Assembly: GCA_903847385.1 (NCBI GenBank)
Contig: CAINDO010000078.1
Coordinates: 1-35,102, forward strand
Reading direction: 5' to 3'
Source of the DNA: an uncultured Myxococcales bacterium
GTDB taxonomy: Bacteria > Myxococcota_A > Bradymonadia > UBA7976 > UBA1532
Length of the DNA stretch: 35,102 nucleotides
The translations under genes were made by a program, and so were the position numbers. Shown here piece by piece: positions 7,595 to 15,408 of the stretch; within the stretch, counting starts at the first letter, position 1, and each line of letters begins with the position of its first letter. The notes under the pieces were generated by a model. That model searched no databases. It saw only the letters and a program-made list of their open reading frames with translations, and was not told the DNA's origin.

Positions 7595-9571
7595 TCAGGG
7601 CACGCCCGCGTCCGGCGCGTCTGCCGGGAAGTCGGGCGTCGAGGCCGCCGCGCCGACGACGGGCAGCGCGTCCACGCAGCGCTCGACGTCCCGCGTCGGT
7701 TCGAAGGCGCAGCGGTTGTTCACGCAACCACACCGCCCGCCCTCGGCGTAACAGGTCAGCTCGTCCGACAGGGCAGGGCAAACGGCGGCGGGCAACGCCG
7801 AGGCGGCGCAGAGGGAGCCGCCGCAACCGCCGACGTGGCAGTCCTCGTCGCGGACGCAGGCGGTCGCGTAGGGCGTGCCGGGTGGCAGGCATGTCGTCAA
7901 GTCGCCGAGCGGCGTATTCAAGGGCAGCTCGCAGCGCGCCTCGCAGCGGTTGACGAGCGTGCCGTCCGGCGCGCAGACCGGCGCGTAGCCGAGGGGGCAG
8001 TCGCACGCCGGCTGGTCGCCACAGCGTCCGGCGCGCCAGGTGCGAGCATGGGCACACTCGGCCAGGCAGGCCGAGGGGAACTGCTGCTGCTGGTCCGTAC
8101 AGACCTCCTCGCCGGGGTCCGGGCGGGGGCAATCGCAGCCCTGGCAGACGCTCTGCCCCGCGTCGTCCGGGACGCAGGAGAAGCCGGGGGGGCAGCTTCG
8201 GGGCCCGCCACCGGCGGCGCAGCCCGGGAGACAAACACCTTCGCCCTCGGCGAGCCCGTCGACGGCCACATCCGCGCAGCGCAGGCCGGCGGCGCACGAC
8301 TCGGCCCCGCCCAGCGCGCAGCGCGCGGCGCACGGCCCCGATCCGCCTTCGAGGGCGTAGCAGATCTGGTCCGGCGCGCAGGCGGGCAGGCCCGGACCAC
8401 AGGCGGCCGACTCGCCGGCCATCACGCAGACCCGCTGGCAGGCGGGGTCGTCCGGCGCGGCGACGCATCGGCGGAGATTCTCGGGGTCGAGCACCGGCTC
8501 GCACTGCTGGCCGCGGCGGCAGTCACCATCGCGACGGCAGGGCGTCAAACCGCCGCAGGGACCCGCGTGGTCCAGCGCGGCCGCGCCCTCGCGGCAGGTG
8601 AGCTCGCACAGGTTCCGATAGGTCTCGCCGCTGACGCTGCAGACCGGCGAGGTCTCGGCGGGGCAGGTGCACTCGGGCTGGAGGCAGCGCCCGGAGGAGC
8701 AGACCAGGGGTGGCGTGCAGGGGCGGTCGGCGTCGCAGTCCCCCGAGGGCGCAGGCTCGCAGCGGCCCCCGTGGTCGACGACACGCCCGGCGGCCTCGGC
8801 GGCGCAGGCGTTCGGCCACGTCTGCCCCTGCGTGTCGCAGACCGGGGCGACCTCGGTGCACTCGGGCGGGGGCGGCGGCGGGCGGGTGCAGCGGCCGTCG
8901 TCGCCGCAGATCAGGCCGTCGCCGCACTGACCGACGCCATCACCGCATTGGGGGGCGTCCTGGCAGGCGCAGGTGCGGCAAGCGTCCGCGTCGAGTACGA
9001 AGCCGAAGTCGCAGACGAGGTCGCAGGGCTCGAGCTTGGGGCATTGGGGGGCGCCGCAGTTGCCCTTGCAGCTCAGGCGAAGCTCGAAGCGGGCGTCGGC
9101 GTCGCGGTCGTCGGCCCAGACGAGCACGAGATAGGTGCCCGCCGCCGAGAGGGGCTCCGTGGTGAGGCTGACCATCCCCGGCGTGTCGCCGCCGGACTCC
9201 GTCAGCGCCGAGTCCCAGAGTCCCGTCGTCGTGCGCGGGCCGTAAAAGGCCAGGCCGACGGGGCCACCCCGGTCGAAGACCTCGAGCTCGGCGGTGATCT
9301 CGCCGCCTCGGAAGGCCTCGAGCTCGTAGCCGGCCAGGATGCCCCGCGCCGGGAGCGCGCCCGTCACGGCCTCGCCCGCCTGCAGCACGTCCCGCACGTC
9401 CACCTGGGTGTGGGCGACGCCGTCGGCGTCCACCGTGCGGCCGCCGAGGTTCGGGGCGCCGGACAGGTGGTCCACCCCATGCCGCTCCTGCCGGTTGCAG
9501 CCGGCGCCCGGAGCGAGGGCGACACCGGCCGCGAGGCAGAAGGTCAGACTGGGGGAGATGAAGGGGCGCAC
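7595..9571 (-). CDS. Lipoprotein with antistasin-like and Kazal-like protease-inhibitor modules
   Basis: This encodes 658 residues from GTG 9571; a second GTG two codons upstream (9577) is possible. The signal peptide ends at a plausible though atypical lipobox (GAGC, Cys25). Residues 40-168 look like a pre-peptidase-type beta-sandwich. Then come an antistasin-like Cys module (about 177-203), Kazal-like modules at about 238-271 (PVCDTQGQTWPNAC), 301-339 (PVCSVSGETYRNLC), 479-517 and 523-561 (PVCAPDGTLVNRC), and Cys-rich spacers. An eight-cysteine-cluster-like region lies near 572-632 (GCGGSLC). Antistasin and Kazal domains are known protease inhibitors, so a surface role in blocking foreign or self proteases is plausible, but reactive-site function is inferred only. 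The last two Kazal-like modules are less canonical than the first two. The next gene upstream is the kinase, 113 bases away on the same strand. Confidence 0.85.
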   Translation of the reverse strand: MRPFISPSLTFCLAAGVALAPGAGCNRQERHGVDHLSGAPNLGGRTVDADGVAHTQVDVRDVLQAGEAVTGALPARGILAGYELEAFRGGEITAELEVFDRGGPVGLAFYGPRTTTGLWDSALTESGGDTPGMVSLTTEPLSAAGTYLVLVWADDRDADARFELRLSCKGNCGAPQCPKLEPCDLVCDFGFVLDADACRTCACQDAPQCGDGVGQCGDGLICGDDGRCTRPPPPPPECTEVAPVCDTQGQTWPNACAAEAAGRVVDHGGRCEPAPSGDCDADRPCTPPLVCSSGRCLQPECTCPAETSPVCSVSGETYRNLCELTCREGAAALDHAGPCGGLTPCRRDGDCRRGQQCEPVLDPENLRRCVAAPDDPACQRVCVMAGESAACGPGLPACAPDQICYALEGGSGPCAARCALGGAESCAAGLRCADVAVDGLAEGEGVCLPGCAAGGGPRSCPPGFSCVPDDAGQSVCQGCDCPRPDPGEEVCTDQQQQFPSACLAECAHARTWRAGRCGDQPACDCPLGYAPVCAPDGTLVNRCEARCELPLNTPLGDLTTCLPPGTPYATACVRDEDCHVGGCGGSLCAASALPAAVCPALSDELTCYAEGGRCGCVNNRCAFEPTRDVERCVDALPVVGAAASTPDFPADAPDAGVP

Positions 9572-9578
9572 GTGCACG

Positions 9579-9587
9579 GTTGTAGCA
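9579..9587 (-). promoter_or_regulatory. Extended -10 element upstream of the inhibitor lipoprotein gene
   Basis: The minus strand reads TGCTACAAC (9587-9579), an extended -10 of TGn plus TACAAC. Seven bases separate it from GTG 9571, the same spacing as at 7131-7146. No convincing -35 hexamer was seen, which an extended -10 can tolerate. Confidence 0.4.
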
Positions 9588-9684
9588 AGAATCGAACCGG
9601 CCGAAAACCAGCCTGCGGTGCGACTCGCCGTCCGACCAGGTGCCAAGCGCGATTGACACTGACTCCCCGGGTTGTCGTGGCGGA

Positions 9685-11688
9685 TCATGGGCCGGGCTCC
9701 CCGATGCCGACTTCGACCACGAGGCGGGTCTCCGACGCGTCCGGTCCGCGCACGACGATGCGGCGACGACCGGCGCGGAGGGGCAAGTCCGCGACGGGGG
9801 TCCCGCCCATGGCGATGCCATCCAGGGTCACGTCGCCGTATGGCCGCGCGGTCACGTTGGCCCGCACGTTTCGCCCGGACGCCAGCAGCCGCACGCTGAC
9901 CGGGGGGCCCGAACCACCGGTCACATGGGCGAGCACGGAGCCGTCGGCCAGGGTACGCCACGTGGTGAGCGAGCCGCCGGCGGCGTCCCGCACGTTGGCG
10001 CCCTCGGCCTCGACGCGAACGCGGGGGGTGGGCGGGGTCGCAGGGGCGGCCACGGGGGTGGCGACCACTTCGGCAGAACCCGCGGGGGTGGCCGCGGGGG
10101 TGGCGACCACTTCGGCAGAACCCGCGGGGGTGGCGACCACTTCGGCAGAACCCGCAGGGGTGGCAACCACTTCGGCAGAACCGAAACCGCCCGGGCTCAC
10201 CGAGGTGGCGACCACTTCGGCAGACGCCCCCGGCAAAGCCGCCAAAGCTGGCCGGGGGGGCTCGGTACCTGGCCGCCGGCCCGGCCGTGAGGGTGGCACT
10301 GGAGACGAAGTGACCACGGGTGCGGCGCTCGGGGTCGGCGCCGCCGCGACCGCCAAAGCCGGCGCCGAGGCCGGCGCCGAGGTCAGGAGAGACGCCGCCG
10401 CAGGTAGAGATGCAGGCGCCGTCGGCTGGGGCGAGGCCTCTGGGGTAGGGGCCGAGCCGGTGCCGAAGACGACCGCGAGCGTCCCCCCGACGACGATGAC
10501 GCCAAACGCCGCTGCGGCCGCCCAGGCAGCCCATGCACGCCGACCGCGATGCGGGGGGTCGGGGGCCGGCGCGGGCGTCGAAGTCGGTGTCGGCGCAGGG
10601 CGCTGCAGCGCCGCCGGCGCCACGGCGTCGAGCGTCTGGTCGAACCCGGCCGCGAGCACCGGGGACCCCCCGGGCCCCGCCGAAATGGGCGCATCCGCCG
10701 CCGCCGTGCCCTCGTGGACCAGCGTCGGCGGCTGCGAAGACACGGGCCCGCCGCGCTCGGGGAACAGCGCCCGCAGCCACTCCGCCAGCGGCGGTTCACC
10801 GATCACGACGCCGGCCGCAACGGCCGCGCTCCGCAGCGCGTCTGCGAATGCGGCCAGGTCGGGGTAGCGAGCGTCCGCTTCGGGTCGCATCGCGCGTTCG
10901 ACGACCTCGACCAGGGGTCCGGGCACGCCCAGCGCGGCCAGGGGCTTCAGCGGGACGCCGTGCGTGACGCGGTCGAGCGTCGCGAGCGGTCCCTCGACCG
11001 CCTGGAAGGCGCGCGCGCCCGACAAGAGCTCGTAGAGCATCACCGCCAGCGCGTACTGGTCCGACCGGGCGTCCACGGCGCCGCCCCGGGCCTGCTCGGG
11101 GCTCATGTAGGCGTACTTGCCCTGGATCATCCCATCCGGGTGCTCCGGCCCCGTCGCGGCGTCCGCGAGCCCGAAGTCGGTCAGCTTCACGTCGCCGTCG
11201 AACGACAGGAGCACGTTGTGCGGCGAGACGTCGCGATGGACGAGGTGGAGCGGGCGACCGGCGGCGTCGGCGACCTGGTGCGCGTGGTGCAGCCCGCGCG
11301 CACAGCCCAGCCCGATCTCGACGGCCAACCCCGTCGGGAACGGCACGGGGCCCAGGCGGTCCTGTGCGGCCTTCACGTCCACGCCGTGCACGTATTCCAT
11401 GGCCAGCCAGGCGGCGCCGTCCGCCCGACCGAAGTCGAAGACCTGCACGATGTGCCGATGCGTCAGCACGGCCGCCAGCCGGGCCTCGCGCTCGAAGCGC
11501 GAGACGACGTGCGGATCCTGCGCCAGGTGCGGGAGCGCCCGCTTGACCGCGACGAGCTTGCGGAAGCCGGCCTCGCGCTCCAGGGTCGCCAGGTGGACCT
11601 CGCCCATGCCGCCCTGCGCGATGCAGCGCACGAGGCGATAGGGGCCCAGGCGGACGCCGGGCTCGGGCGGGTCGACGATGCGGCTCAC
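9685..11688 (-). CDS. Membrane Ser/Thr protein kinase (PknB-like) with C-terminal PEGA domain
   Basis: This encodes 667 residues from GTG 11688, placed just before the kinase fold (LGPYRLVRCIAQGGMGEV). The Hanks-type kinase domain spans about 14-285: glycine loop 25-31, catalytic Lys49 in VAVK, HRD at 151-153 (HRDVSPHN, the bacterial variant), DFG at 171-173 and YMSPEQ at 194-199. All key residues are present, so it should be active. A Pro/Ala-rich stretch leads to one transmembrane helix (about 385-408). Outside the membrane follow a Pro/Ala/Ser-rich linker with five SAEVVAT repeats (489-543) and a C-terminal PEGA domain (about 615-662, LDGIAMGGTPVADLPL). The architecture predicts sensing at the envelope and phosphorylation in the cytoplasm. 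Substrates are unknown. It is divergent from the ferredoxin gene. Confidence 0.92.
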   Translation of the reverse strand: MSRIVDPPEPGVRLGPYRLVRCIAQGGMGEVHLATLEREAGFRKLVAVKRALPHLAQDPHVVSRFEREARLAAVLTHRHIVQVFDFGRADGAAWLAMEYVHGVDVKAAQDRLGPVPFPTGLAVEIGLGCARGLHHAHQVADAAGRPLHLVHRDVSPHNVLLSFDGDVKLTDFGLADAATGPEHPDGMIQGKYAYMSPEQARGGAVDARSDQYALAVMLYELLSGARAFQAVEGPLATLDRVTHGVPLKPLAALGVPGPLVEVVERAMRPEADARYPDLAAFADALRSAAVAAGVVIGEPPLAEWLRALFPERGGPVSSQPPTLVHEGTAAADAPISAGPGGSPVLAAGFDQTLDAVAPAALQRPAPTPTSTPAPAPDPPHRGRRAWAAWAAAAAFGVIVVGGTLAVVFGTGSAPTPEASPQPTAPASLPAAASLLTSAPASAPALAVAAAPTPSAAPVVTSSPVPPSRPGRRPGTEPPRPALAALPGASAEVVATSVSPGGFGSAEVVATPAGSAEVVATPAGSAEVVATPAATPAGSAEVVATPVAAPATPPTPRVRVEAEGANVRDAAGGSLTTWRTLADGSVLAHVTGGSGPPVSVRLLASGRNVRANVTARPYGDVTLDGIAMGGTPVADLPLRAGRRRIVVRGPDASETRLVVEVGIGEPGP
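10057..10224 (-). repeat. Five-copy array of the dispersed motif encoding SAEVVAT in the kinase linker
   Basis: On the minus strand each copy reads TCTGCCGAAGTG, then GTC, then GCCACC, with one copy (10159-10179) changed to GTTGCCACC. Successive copies begin 42, 30, 30 and 45 bases apart, all multiples of three, so the kinase frame is kept and each copy yields SAEVVAT. Pro/Ala/Gly codons separate the copies. The unit matches the separate intergenic array at 15409-15528 at 18 of 21 bases. Confidence 0.9.
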
Positions 11689-11772
11689 GCGCGCAGTGTG
11701 CACCGGAACGGGCGGCCACGTCGAAACCTGCGCGACGCACGCCGCGTCATGGCAAGTTGCGAGGCCGAGCCG

Positions 11773-12114
11773 ATGAAACACAAGGTCGAGTTCTTCCAAG
11801 CCGAGCGGACCTGGACGATCGAGGTCCCCGAAGGCGATTCCCTGCTGCAGGCCGCGCACGGCTGTGACGCCCCGGTGCACACGCTGTGCAACGGCATCGG
11901 CGCGTGCGTGCAATGCAAGGTCCGGGTCGAGGCCGGCATGGAGCACCTCAGCGCCCCGAACGCGCTCGAGAAGGACCGCCTGGGGAACATCTTCCACCTC
12001 ACGCAGGAACGGCTGGCCTGCCAATCGAGGGTGAGCGGCCCCTGCCGCGTCGAGGCGCTCCCCGTCCGCATGCCCCGTAAGAAGCCGGCGCCCGCGGGGT
12101 TCCGGCCGCTCTGA
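11773..12114 (+). CDS. [2Fe-2S] ferredoxin
   Basis: This encodes 113 residues. ATG 11773 is chosen because GAGG lies about nine bases upstream and the fold begins immediately (KVEFFQAERTWTIEVPEGDSLL); an ATG at 11749 would add eight residues. The cluster ligands are visible as C-x5-C-x2-C (CNGIGACVQC) and a distal Cys in LACQS, the arrangement of the adrenodoxin/Isc-type rather than the plant C-x4-C-x2-C type. Such ferredoxins carry single electrons in the cytoplasm. The redox partner is not evident. The downstream gene encodes a [4Fe-4S] enzyme of the aconitase family, so a shared Fe-S theme is possible, but it appears to have its own promoter. A short basic, Pro-rich C-terminal tail follows the fold. 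Confidence 0.9.
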   Translation: MKHKVEFFQAERTWTIEVPEGDSLLQAAHGCDAPVHTLCNGIGACVQCKVRVEAGMEHLSAPNALEKDRLGNIFHLTQERLACQSRVSGPCRVEALPVRMPRKKPAPAGFRPL

Positions 12115-12141
12115 ATCGCCGCGGTCTGCCCGCCGCCGAGG

Positions 12142-12170
12142 CTGACAGGCGCGCGCGCGTCTGGTATGAA
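12142..12170 (+). promoter_or_regulatory. Sigma70-type promoter for the aconitase-family gene
   Basis: CTGACA (12142-12147) lies 17 bases before TATGAA (12165-12170), which is preceded by TGG as an extended -10. The predicted start near 12177 leaves a leader of about 50 bases carrying AAGGAG (12216-12221). The ATG at 12166 falls inside the -10, so it cannot be the translation start of this transcript. Confidence 0.5.
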
Positions 12171-12228
12171 CCGGCGATTTTCGCCTTCAACGCACTCTCG
12201 TCCTCTTCTCGCCCGAAGGAGCCCCGCC

Positions 12229-14214
12229 TTGCCGCCGTCCACGCCGAACCTGCCGATGACGCTGACCCAGAAGATCCTGTACGCGCACGCCATCCGGCCG
12301 CCTCGCAACGGTCTGCGGGCCGGCGACATCGTGCGCATCAAGGTCGACTGGACGATCGCCTCGGAGCTGGCCTGGAACGGCATGAACCAGACCTGGGCCG
12401 CCCTCGGCAAGCCGCCGGTCCACGACAAGGAGCGCTTCTACCTGGCCGTCGACCACACGGTCGATCCGGTCACGCTGGCCACGGACAAGCGGGCCCAGAA
12501 GCTCGCGGACCTGAGCCGGGACTTCGCTCGCGAGGCCGGCATCAAGTACTTCTACGACGCCAACGAGACCATCCTGCACACCCGGTTCTACCGGGATCTC
12601 GTTCAGCCCGGCGAGGTCGTGCTCGGCGCGGACAGCCACACCAGCAGCCACGGCGGCCTGGGCGCCTTCGCCATCGGCCTCGGCGGCGCGGACATCACCG
12701 TGGCCATGGTGCTCGGAGAGAGCTGGATCGAGGTCCCCGAGGCCATCGCCGTCGAGTACCGCGGCGCCGTGCCCTTCGGCTTTGGCGGCAAGGACGTCAT
12801 CCTCGAGACGCTCGGCAAGCTCGGCCGCAACACCGTGGCCATGGAGCGGAGCGTCGAATACATCGGCGAGGCGACGCGCCACTTCACCACGGACATGCGC
12901 TTCACGATCGCCAACATGACCGCCGAGTTCGGCGGGCTCAACGGCATCTTCGAGGCGGACGCCACCGTGGCGCACTGGCTGCACATGCACCGCCGGTCCC
13001 ACAAGGACGAGGCGCGCTACTTCCAGGCGGACGCGGACGCCAGCTACCTCGATCGCTTCGTGATCGACCTGGCGAACATGGAGCCCAAGGTCGCCAAGCC
13101 CTTCTCGCCGGACAACTGCTTCAACGTGTCCGAGGTCGCCGGGATGGAGTTCCACGGCGGCTTCATCGGCGCCTGTACCACGACCGAAGAGGAGCTCGTG
13201 CTCGGCGGCATGCTGCTCGAGCGCATGCTCGCCGACGGCCTGACGCCCGTGCCCACCCGCAATCGCCTCGTGGTGCCCGGCGACCTGGACATCCAGGCGC
13301 GGCTGCGCGAGGCCGGCCTGCTCTCGGCTTACGAGCGCGCCGGGTTCCGCATCGGCCCTCCGGGCTGCAGCATGTGCCTGGGCGTGGCCAGCGAGCGCGC
13401 CGCCGAGGGCGAGGTCTGGCTGACCAGCCAGAACCGCAACTACGAGAACCGCATGGGCAAGGGCTCCTTCGCGTGGCTGGCCTCGGCCGCGACGGTGGCC
13501 GTCTCCGCCCCGGGCCTCAAGGTCGCCGATCCGCGCCCCGTGCTCGCGCAGCTCGATCAGGACCGCTACCGACGCATCCTCCGTCGCGATCTGGACGTCC
13601 ACGTGCCGGCCGTCGAGAGCGTCGAGCCGACGCCCGTCGCCGCGCCCGCCGGCTCGACCGCCGCAGCCACGGGCGGCGGCGCCCAGAGCGCCCCCGCCGC
13701 CGTCGTCGGCCGCGTACAGCGCTTCGGCGACCACATCGACACGGACGCCATCATCCCCGGCGAGTTCTGCCACCTCACGTCGTTCACCGACCTGGGCGAG
13801 AAGTGTTTCTTCCACGTCAAGCCGGGCTTCGCGGCGCACGTGCGCGAGGGCTTCTCGATCATCGTCGCCGGCGAGGGCTGGGGCTCCGGCTCGTCCCGCG
13901 AGCAGGCCGTGTGGGCGCTCAAGGGTGCCGGCGTGCAGCTGGTGATCGCCCGCAGCTACGCCTTCATCCACAAGCGCAACCTGGTCAACGAGGCGCTCCC
14001 CTACCTGGTGATGAAGGACGAGGGCTTCTACGCCCGCGCGGTGGACGGCGCCGAGCTGTCCGTCGACCTCGCCGCGGGCGTGGTCACGGTCGGCGGCGAG
14101 ACCTTCCGCGCCGAGGTGCCCACGCGCATCGTGCAGGCGCTGGCCACGGCGGGCGGCATCGTGCCGGCCATCCAGGCCCACGGGAACGACGTCTTCGAAC
14201 ACCTCACCCACTGA
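12229..14214 (+). CDS. Fused LeuC-LeuD-type hydro-lyase of the aconitase superfamily
   Basis: This encodes 661 residues from TTG 12229, chosen because AAGGAG sits seven bases upstream; ATG 12256 is an alternative. Residues to about 465 form the catalytic large subunit, ending in PGCSMCLG with cluster ligands Cys380 and Cys383; the third ligand is probably Cys316 in IGACTTTE. An Ala/Pro/Gly linker (about 467-490) joins it to the swivel domain (GDHIDTDAIIPGEFC, then GWGSGSSREQAVWAL). The family dehydrates and rehydrates citrate, 3-isopropylmalate or homocitrate-type acids through a [4Fe-4S] cluster. In most bacterial isopropylmalate dehydratases the two parts are separate genes and the first Cys motif is close to GSCTN, so both the fusion and GACTTTE are unusual. 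The substrate is therefore left open. No leuA, leuB or other leucine gene is nearby. Confidence 0.88.
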   Translation: MPPSTPNLPMTLTQKILYAHAIRPPRNGLRAGDIVRIKVDWTIASELAWNGMNQTWAALGKPPVHDKERFYLAVDHTVDPVTLATDKRAQKLADLSRDFAREAGIKYFYDANETILHTRFYRDLVQPGEVVLGADSHTSSHGGLGAFAIGLGGADITVAMVLGESWIEVPEAIAVEYRGAVPFGFGGKDVILETLGKLGRNTVAMERSVEYIGEATRHFTTDMRFTIANMTAEFGGLNGIFEADATVAHWLHMHRRSHKDEARYFQADADASYLDRFVIDLANMEPKVAKPFSPDNCFNVSEVAGMEFHGGFIGACTTTEEELVLGGMLLERMLADGLTPVPTRNRLVVPGDLDIQARLREAGLLSAYERAGFRIGPPGCSMCLGVASERAAEGEVWLTSQNRNYENRMGKGSFAWLASAATVAVSAPGLKVADPRPVLAQLDQDRYRRILRRDLDVHVPAVESVEPTPVAAPAGSTAAATGGGAQSAPAAVVGRVQRFGDHIDTDAIIPGEFCHLTSFTDLGEKCFFHVKPGFAAHVREGFSIIVAGEGWGSGSSREQAVWALKGAGVQLVIARSYAFIHKRNLVNEALPYLVMKDEGFYARAVDGAELSVDLAAGVVTVGGETFRAEVPTRIVQALATAGGIVPAIQAHGNDVFEHLTH

Positions 14215-14227
14215 AACGGGGTCTCCC

Positions 14228-14806
14228 ATGCGGATGTCCACGCTCACCGCGTTCGTCGCACTCGGCGCCTTCGCGGCCGTCTCGCAGCCCTCGCCCGCCG
14301 CGGCGGACGAAAGCACCGCCGTCGCCGGCTCGCTCTCCAACGTGCGCGCCACCGAGAACGACGGCTTCGGCGAGCTGAAGTGGGGCGCGGACCTCAAGGC
14401 CGTGTACGCGCGATTCCCCGAATTGAAGAAGCTCTACCCGCAGGCCAAGGTCGCCGGGCTGCTCAAGTCGGGCCAGACCGTCGTGGTGGAGACGAAGCTG
14501 ACCTTCAAGGGCGTCGCCTACCCCGGCAAGCTGGCGCTCGACGCCGAGGGCCTCACCCGCGTGACCATCGAGGTCAAGGGTGAGGAGGACCCCTCGGTCA
14601 CCGTGGACAAGCTGCTCGACCCCATCCTGGGCGACCTGTCCGTGCCCGACGAGGAGACGCCGGACACGCGCGTCTGGAAAGGCACCGCGACCGTGGTCTC
14701 GGTCACGAAGACGCGAGAGGTCGGGCGGTTCCGGCTCGACCTGTCGTTCTACCCCAAGGCCAAGTACCGGCCCGAGAACGCCGGTGGCTCGCTCGGCATC
14801 GAGTGA
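14228..14806 (+). CDS. Small secreted protein of unknown function
   Basis: This encodes 192 residues with a clear N-terminal signal peptide (hydrophobic core FVALGAFAAV, likely cut after PAAA near residue 27). ATG 14228 follows the aconitase-family stop by 13 bases; ATG 14234 is nearly equivalent. The mature part begins with FGELKWGADLKAVYARFP, a pattern seen in small periplasmic proteins that assess 'gel-like' transport or secretion, but I cannot assign a family. The rest alternates beta strands and charged turns. The last four bases overlap the HAD gene start (GTGA), so the two are probably translated together. Confidence 0.8.
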   Translation: MRMSTLTAFVALGAFAAVSQPSPAAADESTAVAGSLSNVRATENDGFGELKWGADLKAVYARFPELKKLYPQAKVAGLLKSGQTVVVETKLTFKGVAYPGKLALDAEGLTRVTIEVKGEEDPSVTVDKLLDPILGDLSVPDEETPDTRVWKGTATVVSVTKTREVGRFRLDLSFYPKAKYRPENAGGSLGIE

Positions 14807-15402
14807 AGGCGCGGCCGCCCCAGGTCGTGCTCTGGGACGTGATGGACACCCTGGTGCGCGACCCCTTCCATGAGGTCATGCCGGCGTTTTTCGGCATGGA
14901 TTTCAAGGAGTTGCTGCGCGTGAAGTCGCCGACCGCCTGGCTCGCGTTCGAGCGGGGTGAGATCGACGAGGCCACGTACTTCGCGACGGCGTTCCACGAC
15001 GGTCGGGTGTACGACGGTCCCGGGTTCCGCGAGGCGATGGTCGCGGGGTACACTTGGCTGCCCGGCATGGAGTCGCTGCTCGAGCGCCTGCGCGCCGCCG
15101 GCGTGGCCATGCACGCGCTGTCCAACTACCCCGAGTGGTACACCCGCCTCGAGGCGCGCCTCGGGCTGTCGCGCTACCTGAGCTGGCAGTTCGTCTCGTG
15201 CCGGACCGGCGTGCGCAAGCCCGCGCCGAACGCCTATCTGGGCGCCGCGGCGGCGTGCGGCGTCTCACCGTCGGACTGCCTCTTCGTCGACGACCGAGCG
15301 GAGAACGTGGACGCGGCGCGCGGCGTTGGAATGGACGCCTTCGTGTTCCGCGACGCCGAGCACACGCTCACCGAGCTCCGGGCACGGGGTCTGCCCGCCT
15401 GA
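14803..15402 (+). CDS. HAD-superfamily phosphatase resembling plant chloroplast FMN hydrolase
   Basis: This encodes 199 residues. GTG 14803 overlaps the preceding stop in a GTGA junction. Motif I is LWDVMDTLV (nucleophile Asp, general acid in the DVMDT variant), motif II is the Ser of LSNYPEWY, motif III the Lys of GVRKPAP, and motif IV the acidic pair in FVDDRAENV. From memory, the combination [28 protein letters not shown] and YLSWQFVSC matches the plant chloroplast FMN hydrolase group and its bacterial relatives, which convert FMN to riboflavin. FMN phosphatase activity is therefore plausible but not proven. The stop is directly followed, in the same frame, by the five-unit 24-bp array. 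Confidence 0.85.
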   Translation: MKARPPQVVLWDVMDTLVRDPFHEVMPAFFGMDFKELLRVKSPTAWLAFERGEIDEATYFATAFHDGRVYDGPGFREAMVAGYTWLPGMESLLERLRAAGVAMHALSNYPEWYTRLEARLGLSRYLSWQFVSCRTGVRKPAPNAYLGAAAACGVSPSDCLFVDDRAENVDAARGVGMDAFVFRDAEHTLTELRARGLPA

Positions 15403-15408
15403 TCTTTC

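Noticed and set aside
9572..10780. Extension of the inhibitor lipoprotein frame upstream through the kinase 3' end
   Set aside because: The long frame reads the kinase region out of frame with Arg/Gly-rich nonsense; a signal peptide and -10 element place the start at 9571.
12166..12228. ATG 12166 as start of the aconitase-family gene
   Set aside because: It overlaps the predicted -10 box, the added residues look like non-coding sequence, and TTG 12229 has AAGGAG at ideal distance.
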